The notes beneath the pieces were generated by a model that had not been told where the DNA came from, searched no databases, and saw only the letters and a list, made by a program, of their open reading frames with translations. The position numbers and the translations under genes were made by a program. A stretch of 64,000 nucleotides of DNA, taken from assembly GCA_020744425.1 (NCBI GenBank), contig JAGMUV010000004.1:3720001-3784000 (forward strand). Direction: 5' to 3'. Positions 34,685-46,619 of the stretch are shown in pieces. The DNA comes from Dactylonectria macrodidyma. Lineage: Eukaryota > Ascomycota > Sordariomycetes > Hypocreales > Nectriaceae. The first letter of the stretch is position 1. Each line of letters opens with the position of its first letter.

Positions 34685-35615
34685 TTTGGGGCATAACGAG
34701 GCTGAAAGAACAAGAGAGTTCGTGCGTGGAAATAGTAGTTATTTTTTTAATCTCACTTTCACTTCGCTTGCACACGCTTCGTCTTTGTAGAGCACGCTAC
34801 GCCCACCAGGTAAGCCTACGCGCGAGAACCGATTTAGCCCAGGCAAAAACCATCAGTAATGCTCTACAGTACTGACAACGTGTCGCAACCGGACTTGCTC
34901 AGCCTGAAACAATGGGTTATTCAAGAACACGGGGTTTGGAGATGACGTGACCAACATCGGTGAGCTCACGAGGGATGGTGCATTGGAATCTCCCACGCTT
35001 CCACTGCCAGCCGTTAGCTAACGTGGCAAGGCATGGAGCACAAGTGTGAGTCTAGGAGCGGTCTTACGAGGACGGATGAGTTGCCCCAGCCAAATACCTC
35101 AGTGAAGTAGGTTTCCAGCGCATTTTGCTCTGTATAGGTCGCGCGAACAACCAAGATAGTCATGGTAGCGAGGAAAAATGCAATGGGTTTCTAGTAGTGA
35201 GAGTGTTGGGATTGAAAGAAGAGAGAAAAAGTGCTAATGAAGTGAGGGGGATGAGGCGCACGAGGGCTTTTCGAGTGCAGAGCGGTAAGCAGGTTGCCAC
35301 GTCCGCCTTCTTGCTAATGCCTTAGCTGAAATTGCACTTTCTAGTGGACACGGGGGGGGCTGTGTTTTCATCAGGCTCGGGTGATACGTTGCACATGGGG
35401 GCGATGGCGAAAGCCGAGCCTGATTTGTCTCGCCTGAAAGTGCAAATGGCCCTGCCTATTGGCGCAATCATAAGGGCACAGCCGCAGGTGAAATCACAGG
35501 CCCACCAGGCTTGCCGCTGACGTCGTGGCTCAAAAACTCTAGGTGGTGCCGCTGGATTCTTTTCTCGCAACGCGCTCCGCCGGTGCACATTTCCATACCG
35601 CACACGCTATTAGTG
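34685..35615. other. intergenic region between kinase A and the CorA-like gene
   Basis: 931 bp with no supported gene; several short frames without recognisable content. It includes the promoter of the CorA-like gene at 35616. Confidence 0.5.
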
Positions 35616-37622
35616 ATGGACTGGGCTCAAGATGATTCTCTTTACGATGGACAGGGACTTAGTCACGTCTTTAGGTTCCAAGAAACGCCAACCACAGTGG
35701 TCCGCTTGTCTCCAGAAACTGAGGTCAGTTGAGATCACTTTGGGACCTTGCTGGTATTCTCACTGACGATAGTGCAGACACCTCTGGTATGGAGCATGAC
35801 GAGCAGCCACGACTGGGATAGATGGTTCGAGACAGTAAGTACTCCTGTATTGCTACCCATCCGTGTAGACTCCATCTTGACGAATTTCCAGGAACACCCG
35901 GCCCTCGACGGATCCGCATCTGGTTTGGTTTTGATGTATGGATGCACCGCAAGAATATCCCTATTACCTGCTAACAAAGCCATCCCAGTTTGGCTAGACG
36001 AAATGGGGAACGAGAACTACCAACGGTTAACAGAGCTAAATCAGATGAATGGCTTGAGATGATCAAGCAGACCAAACTAGGAATGGACCTCATGGTTCGA
36101 TCAACAATGTCGACAGAGAAGTCTATAGGTTCTGCACCAACACATACAAGCGGCCTGCGTACATTGCGGATACTACCATTTTCGGAGAAGTCGTTCACCA
36201 AGATCGTTAGGAAGTTTTATATCCATGACACTATAGCTCGCACAGTCAGCAGAGCCGATATACCTACCTTTTCAGCCGTGGAGGTTGAGATGGGAGCAGA
36301 AAATGGACATGGTTATCCTGCCTTCGGTAACGCTCCCTTCGCTATTACCAAAGAAAAGACATGTCTCACAATCTTGATAGTATACAATTGCCGCACTTCA
36401 AATGCTTGGGATGGTGATCTAGCGTTATCCGCAACATATTTTCCGCACTGCGGATTAACCTTTGCTGTCATGTTCGGATGCCCCATGTCAATAGAGGAGC
36501 AAGTCCTAAGGCGCCTCGGTCGAGTGACCACTGAGGCCAGCCACTCGCTCTTGATGCCAGGAATCCTGATTGAACTTGAGAGGTCGCGCCATGTGCAAAT
36601 TGTGGAAGACGCGATTGACGTGCTTGAAGCTCGAATCCAAGAAATAGACTTGATATCCGAGGACTCGGAAGCCATGTCGGCCGAAGAACAAGCAAAGAGG
36701 AAAGAGGCAAAGAGATCCGCGTGGCTGGACACGATGTATGTTCGGAACCAACTAATCAACTGGATCACCAATCTCGAAAAGTTATTCCGTCACGCAGATG
36801 AACTAAACAATACCGTCTTCAACACTCCAAAGACGCAGTCGCCAATCATGGATGAATGCAAGAGGAAACCCGGAGAGTCACAAGCATTCTATGAAGAGCA
36901 GCATGACAAATCCAATAGCTTACCAAGACCCAAAGTTCCATTTCACGAACAAACATCAGTAGGGACAACTTCAGTGGGGGTCGGCGAAAATGTTGGAGTC
37001 GATCATTTGTATTCGTCTAGCGAAGATGTAAAAGAAGGACAACAACGGCAGCATTCTGAATTTCATGGCCATGAGAATGATATCGGCCAAGCAGAGAGAA
37101 TGCGGCGGACAGGAAACAGGATCAAGAACCGTGTTCGAGATATAATCGACGAGTACCACGAGAAGGTTCGCGATTGTACATTGAGGGTTGATGGCATGAC
37201 CATGGCAACACAATGGGTATTGTCGTCTTCAGCCCGCAGCGATCTAATCAGTGCTAATTTTTTCAGGCGCAAGGAGAAACTAACGTCGAAATCGCCATGG
37301 CTGCCGGCCGTGATTCTCGCCACATGCGTTCCATTGCACTTGTAACTATGATCTTTTTGCCAGGAACCTTCTTCGCGGTATGTTACCTAGTAAGCTCTGT
37401 GAAAGAAAGATGCTAAATTTTGCCTAGAGCATATTTTCAATGGGTTTCTTTGATTGGAGAGACTCAGGGAGCGGCGATGTTGTGTCGAGGTACTTCTGGA
37501 TCTATGTCGTTTTGGCCGTCGGTTTCACCGCCGCGACTCTTGGTATCTGGTGGTACTTGGGAGTTCATCGTCATTCGCGGCGGCGAAAGAAGGCCGAAGG
37601 ACTGCAAGTTTCTTTTGCGTGA
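35616..37622 (+). CDS. CorA-like membrane protein
   Basis: Six exons: 35616-35723, 35778-35834, 35892-35935, 35998-37216, 37267-37377 and 37428-37622. The five introns are 50-62 nt long, with CTGAC or CTAAC branches where visible and AG acceptors. All phases agree, giving 577 aa. The protein belongs to the fungal CorA-like (Mg2+ transporter-like) superfamily. It has a long soluble N-terminal part (RTLRILPFSEKSFTKIVRKF; NCRTSNAWDGDLALSATYFP; LEARIQEIDLISED coiled coil) and a stalk helix (NVEIAMAAGRDSRHMRSIAL). Two C-terminal membrane helices follow: LVTMIFLPGTFFASIFSMGFF and WIYVVLAVGFTAATLGIWWY. The GMN signature of true CorA channels is absent, as usual in this fungal group, so ion transport is unproven. 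The donor of intron 1 (GTCAGT) is unusual and short exon 3 (44 nt) is the least certain. It lies between two related kinase genes. Confidence 0.8.
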
Positions 37623-38096
37623 AACCCCACTGCGAGCCTCATAAAAGAGGACAACGTGGGTTCATATTTATTATGTTTACATTCAGAAGGATACCGGGTG
37701 GATACATATAGACCTTATATGCATTCCCGGCATATGTAACGGAATTTCCTACGAGGAGCTGGCTGAGTACGACTATACAAGACCGCCCGCAGTGTGGTCA
37801 CTTGCAGACCACATGAAATTTGAACTTTGGGTACAGCTATCAGGCAACACTTCAACCAAGGCATAACTTGAAACGAAAATTTCTTCCTATTTCACACAGC
37901 TCTCCACGGATTCGTTTACCTCATACTTGTTGCCGACAACGATGTGGGGAGAGAGCAGAGACACTTGTACAAGACCTGCTTGTCAGGGTCAGAGACGAAT
38001 ACCTTCCACCGCAACTGACCTAATGGAAGAAAATGAGGTATTAACACAAGGTAATAATTACAAATCGTCGTTGGCTCAAACCACCAGCTAACGACT
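37623..38096. other. convergent 3' intergenic spacer
   Basis: 474 bp between the stops of the CorA-like gene (plus) and kinase B (minus). No feature seen beyond the expected 3' UTRs. Confidence 0.5.
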
Positions 38097-40782
38097 CTAC
38101 CTTGAACACAACCCACAAAAAAAGAATCTAAGAAAACCTCCAAGACTCCTACCTTTCCTTGAGCATACGCTTACTCTATCGTTCTCTTGCGCCGCGCGCA
38201 AGGCATCCTGAGAGCTTTGGCGAGTTGGATCTCTGGGGGCCTTCTCGGGAGGCCTTAGGCTGTTTTCGTCTCCATCACTGCTGTGCCCATCTTGACGACC
38301 AGCTCCGAGACCTTCGCGCAATGAATCAGTTGATTCCTGTGGTGTGGGACCGTCAAGTCTGCTGCGAGCTGGATCAGATGGCTCTATCGTAGAGTGAGCT
38401 GTCCTTGGAGCTTGTCTTGTATCCGTGTGTTCAGAAACTGCCTTGTTATCCCTAGCCAACGCTTCGAATGGTTCGGATCTTAGATCTGGTGAAGTTTTTA
38501 GAAGAGTGCCGTCTGTCTTTTGCCCTCCGGCACTCTCTTCAACAAGCTCCGAACTGATGCTGCTACCTATAGCGTGGCTCTTCGTGAGAGGGGTACCACA
38601 GTCGCCATCGGGCGTATCCTGCTCTTCTGTCTCGACCAATGTGCTCTCTTGAGCTAGAACTCTCGTAAGAGAGTACGAACGCTTACGCGGGCTTTGAGAT
38701 CCGGAGTGACGCCGGTCTAATGGGAACCTGGGCAAAGCGTCGTTTGAAAGGTTTAGCCTATCCAAAGCAGCATCTACCTCCTTTGGGACATCAACGATCA
38801 CAGGCTCGAGGAGTGAGAGATCGGTAGCTTTCCGCGTGGGAGCCTTCTTCAACCGCTTCGTGCGGCAGTACTCTGAATCATTCCGGCAATTATCGTAAAA
38901 TTTCTGAAAGGTGATGAGGATATCAGTACAGTTAGCCCTCTTCTGAGGGCCCATGCGGAGCAGATTATTTTGAATGAACTCCAGGAGATCAATGGTAAAG
39001 TCGGAGCCACGTGGATGCTCGTAAAGTTCTTGGAACTCCTGCGCTTTTGTCAGCGTTTGCCTAAAATGGAGATACAAAGACCACGCGGGGGGATGCTGAC
39101 CTTGGCGACGGATTTCTTTGCTTGTGCACACGTGTACTGCCTCCCAGGAAACCGAACAAAGTTAAAGAACTTATCTTCTCGCACAGGCTGGACACTGTCT
39201 TCCTCCGTCCTTGAACGTGAAAACTGTTGTACTTCTTCGCAACCTTTGAGATACCACGTAAGATTTTCGAGAAGAACACAGGCCAAAGACCAGATGTCGT
39301 AATTCTGTGCGACTTCCTGACGAACATCGTATTCTGGCGCGCGATAAGTGGGCGAATTTCCCACTCCTGGTCCTGTACGGATGTTGATCCGTGACCTGGA
39401 ATTTGTGCCATGGAATCTCGCAAGACCAAAGTCTGAAATCTTCAGTACTCCTAGACTATAGCCTTCTTTTTGTTCATCAAAATTCTTAAACCAAAGGATG
39501 TTTTCAGGCTTGAGATCTCCATGTCGACCATGTCGTTTTTTGACGCCTTCCAAGGGCTCATGGCTGGCATCTTGATGAATCATATGGAGGCCTTCAACGA
39601 TGCCGAGACACTGTCTCGCAAACCAAAGGGCCACGGCAGGGTCTCCTTCCTCCGAAGGAGGCGAATTATGTTCGTTCCAGAGGTCCATCAGATTGCCATC
39701 GGCGCAGGGGAAGACAAGGTGGTAGTCTGAACCAAGCGAGTATGTCCATAGAAGTCGAATTAGGTGGGGATGGTCGTTGTCCTTCCCACTAAATCGGCTG
39801 AGGTTTGATACTTCACCCAAGAAGGCCGCTTCATTCGACTCAATCAACTTCTTCACGGCATACAATTGAGCATCTCCCTAAAATTGGAGCGAAGTGTCAG
39901 CTTCCGGCAGATCACGCAGCTAAGGTTTGGGGAGAAACCTACTTTGGGGCTATTATGGTGGCTCGCGTGTATTTTTACTTTCCTGACAGCACCATAACCT
40001 CCTCTCCCAACCGGCTCGCTGTCGGTATATGGTAAGATGATGTGTTTTGCAAAGTCCCAGTGTGGTGGCGTCTTCTCTTTGTCCTCAATCATGTGGAAGA
40101 CGGGGACGTGTATTTTCCACTGCTGACTCTCAAATGCTTCTATTTCCCTGCTTTCCCATGTTAGGAAAAGACTGATTGGCTGGAATTTGCCGCTATAGTC
40201 TCTTCTCATGAGTCTTTTCCAAGGGCCAACAACTTCTCGTGTGAGCTCGAAAGGGAGATGGTTATCATCAATACCTTCATTGATGAAGTCCACGATCGCT
40301 TCAAGCTTTCCCATGAGAATGAGAATGGCAAAGACCTGCTTTCTGTTGCCAAGTTCATCTAGTTTCACCGAGACCTTCGAGTTGGAATGCTCTTCAGTGG
40401 CTTCCGGTCGGTGTTGTAGTGGGATGCAACCAATCCTTGCAAGCTCCTTGACAATTCTTTCCGGAGTAAGGAGTGTCTCCAGTTTATTCCTAGGCAAGAA
40501 CTCAGGATGTCGATCAACTTTGGAATCGATCATGTGGCGACGGAACAGGTCCCCGAGAGTCTCCTCGCAGGCAGCATTCACTGAAGTTTCCGAAGGGATT
40601 GTATTGTCGCCAGACGCTTCGCTTTCAGAAATGTCTATTCTTGAACTCTTGAGAGCCATTGGTCGTGCTGAGAGGCCAGAATGGTCTCTTTCAGGACTCC
40701 CTCCGTCATCGGGACTCACATCAAATCTGACAGAGCGCTTTGGTCTTTCGGTGGCGTCTTCGGACATCGAATCAACTCGCAT
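38097..40782 (-). CDS. protein kinase B of the kinase/CorA-like locus
   Basis: Three exons on the minus strand: 40782-39943, 39877-39101 and 39038-38097. Introns 39878-39942 (GTAGGT...TTAG) and 39039-39100 (GTCAGC, CTGAC branch, GCAG) keep phase, giving 852 aa. The start is ATG 40782 (MRVDSMSEDA); the longer frame upstream begins with TTG. Residues ~80-255 match the N-terminal region of kinase A in order and spacing (QVFAILILMGKLEAIVDFIN; FESQQWKIHVPVFHM). The kinase domain is complete: GRGGYGAV (259-266), Lys289 in YAVKKL, HGDLKPEN with Asp401, DFG at 429-431 and RAPEYD. It is non-RD, like kinase A. The C-terminal ~280 aa are low complexity and rich in Ser, Asp, Glu and Arg, ending in a hydrophobic, Cys-containing tail (GGFLRFFFCGLCSR) that might be lipidated or membrane-bound. 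Probably an active signalling kinase. Confidence 0.85.
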
Positions 40783-40785
40783 TTT

Positions 40786-40872
40786 CTGGGCGGGAGCCGG
40801 ATGGTTCTGCACGCGAGTCAGCCTCAGCCGAGTTCTCACGTGTGGCAACTTTCAACACTCGATAAGACATAC
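40786..40872 (-). other. predicted 5' UTR intron of kinase B
   Basis: On the minus strand GGTATGTC (donor at 40872) leads to a GCTGAC branch-like word and the acceptor CCCAG ending at 40786, three bases before the ATG at 40782. Upstream of the donor no ATG is in frame, so this 87-nt intron would lie in the leader. Predicted from motifs only. Confidence 0.4.
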
Positions 40873-41868
40873 CTAAGTAGCGGTCACGGCGAGAGGAAGT
40901 GGACTCAAGTGGGTTTCTAAGTGTAGCGTGGCGAAAGAGGACTAACACCAGTACGATTCTACATGAACGGTTCGTGGGCCCCTCGTTTATATTCGCTGTG
41001 GCCACCCGGACTTTCAAGAACACACTTGCAATCTGGCTGTACACCTCTCCTGGCCACCTTGACTGGTGTGTATGTGTGGGAACCGGTTATCCACCCGCCG
41101 CAACATTGTTGTAAGGGGCTGAGGGCCGCAGTCCAACCCAATTGGTTGTGAGGCCTCAAGGCTCTGAACCAGTTCATCGGCTCACTAGCGTGCCGGTCAG
41201 GCTGCTCGTTGTTACCATGTACCGGTACGTGTCCTCGACGGAATTTTCAGGCTCCGCCAAATCTGCCCGAGGCAGTCACTCATGCGCCCGCGAAGCCAGT
41301 CCAAGTCTTGCCTATTGTACTTCCGCTGCCTCCCATTGTGAGAGCGCCTCAGCGCTTAATGTGACAACACAGCCCCAGCCATTGCTACAGATACGAGTTG
41401 CCAAGGCCTCAGCTGAGTCCTACCTGCACATTCGGTGTTGCGGCTGGCAAATCAACACAGCTGAGACGCCACCACCAGGAGGCTTCCTTGGCATATTTTC
41501 GTTTGGATCCCAATTTGAGGAGTTTTTACATTTCCCTCCGACGGCATCATGCGGGATGTCATCAGCCCCACCACAATCCCGCAGATGAGCAAGTAAGCGC
41601 CAGCCTGATTCTTGTCATGCGACGGGATTCGTACATTTTGATAAAATCTCCACGCAAGTGGCCTGTGTTGTTTTCGTGATCTCGCCCCAGCCCTTCTCTC
41701 GGGTTGGAAATGTATTGGCGCTGGAGTTGACGCTTAAGATAAGAAGCAGTTATCCCCTCAAGATCGGCAGCCATCCCATACTCACTATTGCTCTATCATC
41801 ACGAACAACGGACGACGACTTCCTGAGTATTATCTATCCACTCTAGTACCAATTAGCCGTAGGCTGCA
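40873..41868. other. intergenic region
   Basis: About 1 kb upstream of kinase B. Short frames only (for example 41142-41588 plus), with no recognisable domain or start context; nothing supported. Confidence 0.45.
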
Positions 41869-42185
41869 ATGACGATCAGATCAGAGTTCCACACAAATCA
41901 CGCAACCCCCCAACAACTCGTTCGGGAACTAAGAGTTCTTCTAGGTGACGGCGCTCAATTCAAAGTTGAGATGCGTCACAACGTCTATAATATCGAGAGC
42001 AGTCAATATCTAGATTTGGTACGTAACCCCGGTATGGTGCGCGACTTATCTTTCCGGTGCATAGCTGACTCTTTGATGCGTACAGGACAAGCTACATGAG
42101 CGCTGCAAACGACGACACAAGGTCCCACGCCTTCCTTATTCCGTTCCAGATAGCCCGACACCACGGCTTTGATAGTTCCCGATGA
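41869..42185 (+). CDS. possible small protein of unknown function
   Basis: ATG at 41869. Exon 1, 41869-42018, is open for 50 codons with protein-like content (HATPQQLVRELRVLLGDGAQ, KVEMRHNVYNIES) and ends at a good donor (GTACGT). Joining to the acceptor TACAG at 42086 gives a second exon 42087-42185 and an 82-aa product ending in GFDSSR. There is a GCTGAC branch-like word at 42064-42069. No family recognised; short length, AT-rich surroundings and a decayed gene next door leave open that this is a fragment. Confidence 0.3.
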
Positions 42186-42487
42186 GCTTGACCATCACAA
42201 CGGATATGATTTTAGGGATGGATGACGGCTATGAGGATCAGGTATCAACAGCATCAACAGGACTTGGGGGCGTTTTGATCATTTGTCGGGTATTTAGCAA
42301 CCGGGATACTTGCTTAAATTTGTAGAGATAGTCCGATAGTCGATATATAAGACAGGATGCGTTCATTTCCTCCCACAAGTCTCCCTCCAATCGCACACTC
42401 ATACCGCTTACCTCAAGTACTTCTCGCATTATGCTCACGTATCTTACTTGGATTCTGTAAATATTAACTATCTCGTTTAGCTTTTTA
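42186..42487. other. intergenic spacer
   Basis: About 300 bp between the possible small gene and the PrpD relic; nothing recognised. Confidence 0.4.
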
Positions 42488-43080
42488 TCAACTTTTGCGA
42501 ATTAACAACGATAAAGGGTCCAAGGTCGTAATATGTTCAAGCTGCGCCATCCATTCCACCAACTCTTTCCCATCCGTTAAATTCAGAACCGTGTGAAACT
42601 TATCAATGACCCTTTGTAGGTCATGTTGAGTTTCCGAGCACCAGAGGTCTCCATCGCTGTATTCGATCGGCCCAATGACGGTGGCGACTCGAGCTACCAC
42701 TTCGTAGCCTGCCACTACACTAATGAGCAGGTCTGCGCCAACGCAGTCTTGCCTCTTCATCTCCCTAGCCCCGATCCCAGTTATCGAAGCACATGCAATC
42801 CCAACACCGAAGTGAGTACCTATTAGAAAGGTTTCATCTAGGTCTAAGAGGTTGCTTAGCCGGGCGTTGACGTAAAGTGCTTAAGCGACTCCGACTGGTT
42901 TGAGCAGTCCGGCGACTGAAGCCTCGCCCGAACCACCGAAGATCGATGACACGGCGTGAATTTTGGGAGCAATCGAAGTGAGAGCGCCACGACGGAGACA
43001 GCTCCACGTATCTAGAATGAGTGAAGAGGCTGTCTCCCGAATATCTGATGATATGTTTAATATCGTAAGGTTGGTAACGA
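42488..43080 (-). pseudogene. decayed MmgE/PrpD family gene, internally truncated
   Basis: One minus frame reads, from about 43080, ILNISSDIRETASSLILDTW, then IAPKIHAVSSIFGGSGEASV, an in-frame TAA (42881-42883), NARLSNLLDLDETFLIGTHF and SVVAGYEVVARVATVIGP. It then jumps to a C-terminal-like part (HDLQRVIDKFHTVLNLTDG, ELVEWMAQLEHI) and stops at 42488-42490. The blocks are those of MmgE/PrpD proteins (2-methylcitrate dehydratase and related enzymes), including the L-D-x-D-D/E-T-F segment. The middle ~200 residues, with most of the substrate-binding fold, are gone. The TAA fits a CAA Gln codon changed by C to T. No start codon is visible at the N-terminal side. Not functional. Confidence 0.65.
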
Positions 43081-43772
43081 ATGTATCGCTATATCCTCAG
43101 GAGCGCCCTAGGCAACGAAAGTATTGAACAGGTTGTGCCCATGGATGGTGTTCTCGCAAGCCACTTGATGATATATTTCAAACTGAATTTGGATCTTGGC
43201 CTTCCGAGAAGAGCGTTGCTCTTCGCATGGTGAACTATTTCTCTGTATAGCAGATTGCAATAGCCTGCGGGGCTAACCGCATCAAAGTTATTTCTACATT
43301 GACATAACATTACCATTTTCCATTTATACAGTCTTAAATTTTACTTTGGGTGACTATGTAGATAGCAATAATTTACTATATGAACAGTAAATACTCTTGA
43401 AGAAACTCCACAAACGCCACTGGAACATTCGATAAACGAGCTGTAAATGGTTTTACAATTTACGGTGACATTGCCATACCCAGACATACCCCAAGTGCCA
43501 CAAGAGCCATAGGAGCACCTTTGAGAAAAATTGGCGTACCTTGACAACGAACTGTTTGATTCAACATTGTGATCTACTATCCACATTTGAATCATCGGAA
43601 CAAAGCTAGGTACCTAGGCGATGATCACACACAACATTCCAATTAAAAACCAATGAGCAATCACGGATTCAAAGAATAGGACATCAGCTAACTCGGCTTT
43701 AAATTCTGCCTACTACTACTTTTGGCTCCGCAACATTATTCGGAACGAAAAAGCACGCCTTCAACTGAAGGC
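43081..43772. other. intergenic region
   Basis: About 690 bp, AT-rich near 43300-43450, between the PrpD relic and the 3' end of the peroxygenase gene. The 43341-43595 minus frame has no recognisable content. Nothing supported. Confidence 0.45.
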
Positions 43773-44629
43773 CTACGCACTTGCAGCGGCTACCTTCGCT
43801 ACCAAGCCCAAGATTCCCGCGGCAGTGATAACGCTCTCAGAGGTCGTGAATCCTTCTTTGAAAGGTAGACGCTCTTGTTCTAGTACCAGCGTGTTAGAAC
43901 TTTGCCTTGCTGTCTGCAAAGGATTTTGACTTACCGAACATGATCCTGACCCACTTGGTCACTGCATTGCCGTCGGTGACGTTTCCAAAAATAGACAAGT
44001 ACAGAGCCGTCTCGATGAAGCTGAATTGGACATCATTGGCAGACATTGAGAAGTCTGGGTTGGCGGCTGCCGCTGCGGCCAGGCGTGCCTTGCGGGCTCC
44101 CGCTGCAGTGGCGATGGAAATGGTGGACTCGTTAAAGTGCGACGCCACTGAGCGCCAAATCGTCTTGTTGAATTTGAGGTTGTCGCCGAGGGCGATGTCA
44201 TTGCGGCTTAGACTGCCGTCGTGCTCGATTACTAGAATTATTCAGCACTTGGCCCATATGCATTGCCTTGTAGGCCAAGACTCACCACCATGCTTGGCCA
44301 AGTTATCCAGATCAAATGTGACATTGTTTCCAGTGAGCACGGCCTTCTGTCCGACCAGAGTGGTAGCAGCGGGGTCCAAGTTGACAGCGTCGGTGAAAGC
44401 GACGATCAAATCGGCCAGGGAAACGTTCAGTCCATCGCGAGGAAGGTATCCGTGGTTCGCGAGGGAATTGACCATCGGGCAAGGGCTTCGACCTGTATTT
44501 GCGTTAATCATTGCGAGCTTCTACTGTCAATTCGGCGCACATACGATCATATTTGGTCGGGGCCTGCCATCTATGGCTGGCACTCACAGCCAAGGCCGCT
44601 GTAAGGAAATAGGCAACGTTGAACAGCAT
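43773..44629 (-). CDS. short heme-thiolate peroxygenase (chloroperoxidase / UPO family), secreted
   Basis: Four exons on the minus strand: 44629-44545, 44492-44286, 44231-43935 and 43879-43773. The three introns are 52-55 nt (GTATGT, GTGAGT, GTAAGT donors; CAG/TAG acceptors) with phases that fit, giving 231 aa, the size of the short UPO group. A signal peptide (MLFNVAYFLTAALAVSA) directs secretion. The heme-ligand motif S-P-C-P (Cys33) is followed by MVNSLANHGYLPRDG. The second motif E-H-D-G-S-L-S-R (100-107) binds the structural magnesium. The last exon ends LPFKEGFTTSESVITAAGIL, a typical family end. Such enzymes use H2O2 to oxygenate or halogenate a wide range of substrates. The Ala-rich stretch after FNESTISIATA is variable in the family. 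No break seen; likely functional. Confidence 0.9.
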
Positions 44630-46619
44630 GGTGAGACGAAGGTTGGATGTGGACGGTGGGGTAGCGAAGCAAGACGGAGCCGAGAGAATTCGAGACGACC
44701 CTTCTTCTTTTAGATATGGCAATCATCTCCTTTTCTTTCGTTTGTTCATTTATCTGGGCTCAGTTGGGAAATGCGGGCCCTGACTCGCCTACAATGCAAG
44801 CCACCAAGACCTCGTGTAGAGGCTCAACCGCCGGATGAAGGACTTATTTCGAACCCTCTTTCCGTTGACATCGTCATCTCGACAAGGGTGACGTTGCGTC
44901 GGTTAGTCTCGGATTGGTCCCTTTGTAGTGGATTACGGCCGATGCCGATGCAAGATCAGGGGGCAAGCTGGGATTTGCATTAACTCCACACGCGCATCGC
45001 ACCAATGAAGGGAGGTGTGATTAATTTCTGCTTCGACAGTGGCCAACATGCCGAGGTGGGGAAGATTTCAGGGTCCTAGCATCGACTTTGTCGCCCGAAC
45101 GAACCGAATAAGGCGCAATGGTCCGTCGACCTCGGTAGGCCGGCCAGACTAAATGGCATGTGGGCAAATCAAATTCAGTGTAACATTTGTGGTGGAACGT
45201 TAGCCCCTTGGCATTAATCAACGCTTGTTATAACACCCTGGATTTCATCACACCCTCGACTCAGTTCTAGAGCGCAAGACAATGTCACTTGAGTGTCCAC
45301 GGTTCATTGCAACACCTGTATCGGGAGGTTATGACCAAACGCGAACTACTCGTTTTCAATCCTCGTAGCAACAGCTCGAAATTGAGACCGGTTATTTTTG
45401 TTGAAAGAGGAGCAAGGAACATTTCCAAAATCTACTTACGCCAAGACGAGGATAGAGCGGCCCAGATGAGAGAAGCCGATATACCATCCAATGAACAAAC
45501 GTGTTCGTGAATACTGTTGGAATCGCTTCCCTGTATTACATATATACGGGTAGCTAAAAACTTTGGATATTGTGTTGGGCAAGGGGACAAGAAGAACACC
45601 ACCACGCGATGTGACAGTACCGTAGGGTAGGCGAGACGCGCGTCGGAGCGAGGCCAGACAAGGCCAGCAGAATAAAATAGTCAAAATGGTCAACAGAGCC
45701 GCAACCAGGCAGTTAACTAGAAAAGAAATCAGACATTCCAATTGATCAAATGATTCTCATTATAATGACATCAAAAATAATTCCGGAGGCTCAAAGATGA
45801 AGGGGCAAGAAAGCGATAGTATTCCTGTCTAAGTCTAGGCAGCCTCCGCCTTTTACCTACGGCAATTACGAGACTCCTCCCTTGATAACTAACTAAGATC
45901 AACAGCCTGAACTAACTGACCAATTAAAACGTCCGGTCTCTCTAGGGTTATGAGCTATCCAGGGTCTACCTGTGCTAATGCTAAAAGAACTAAAGAAGCA
46001 GACTTTGCCTTCAAATCCCTACTACACTGTACTCGAAGTTCATCTTATCCAACTATCAGTTGTGCTTGACGTGAAGAAAGGTAACCAGAATGCACCAAGT
46101 GGCAAATAACGCAGAGTCTCCAACATTTGGAGGCTTTTTTTTATTTGTTGGGAGGGGGGACCCGGGTACTTCTGCGAGTGATTTACTGATGCCGCTATCG
46201 TCATATTATATTAGACAATGGGCCTATGAGGACGACCCAGAATATGGTCGTGACAAAAAGTCTGATTAGTGTCAATGGCGACATGTCAGGCCAAGTTGCA
46301 TGTCTAGTATTTTGATCTCATTCGGCATCCCACCTTAGCATGTCTGTATGGCGCTGGTCTCCAGTACCTCGTACTCTAGGTCAATAGAGTCACAAGCATG
46401 AACCGTTTTCAAGTGGTTTTTGGTAGACAGCACTAAAAGAAAGAAAGAAAAAAACTCTTTGTTTGCCTCCAATGGATAATCCAAAGGGTAGTGTTAACAT
46501 GTAGAGATAGTGATGTAGTCGAAATGCCCCGAGACCGGCCCAGCGAAAGTGAAAGAATGTAAAAGCCAGAGGGAATGCACAAGAAACGCCAAAGAAAAGG
46601 GTATACAACCCGTGCCGCT
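44630..46619. other. gene-poor stretch
   Basis: About 2 kb between the peroxygenase promoter and the 3' end of the 181-aa protein gene. Short frames only (45021-45221 minus, 45289-45510 plus, 45436-45741 minus), none recognised. An inverted word pair CTCCAACATTTGGAG at 46118-46132 is followed by a T-run, a short hairpin of unknown meaning. Confidence 0.5.

Noticed and set aside
40772..41044. upstream coding exon of kinase B
   Set aside because: The frame begins with GTG and splicing into the kinase frame gives no ATG; a 5' UTR intron explains the motifs better.
43894..44148. single-exon minus gene ending at 43894
   Set aside because: It is the third exon of the peroxygenase; the frame runs past the GTAAGT donor at 43934, and the true last exon is 43879-43773.
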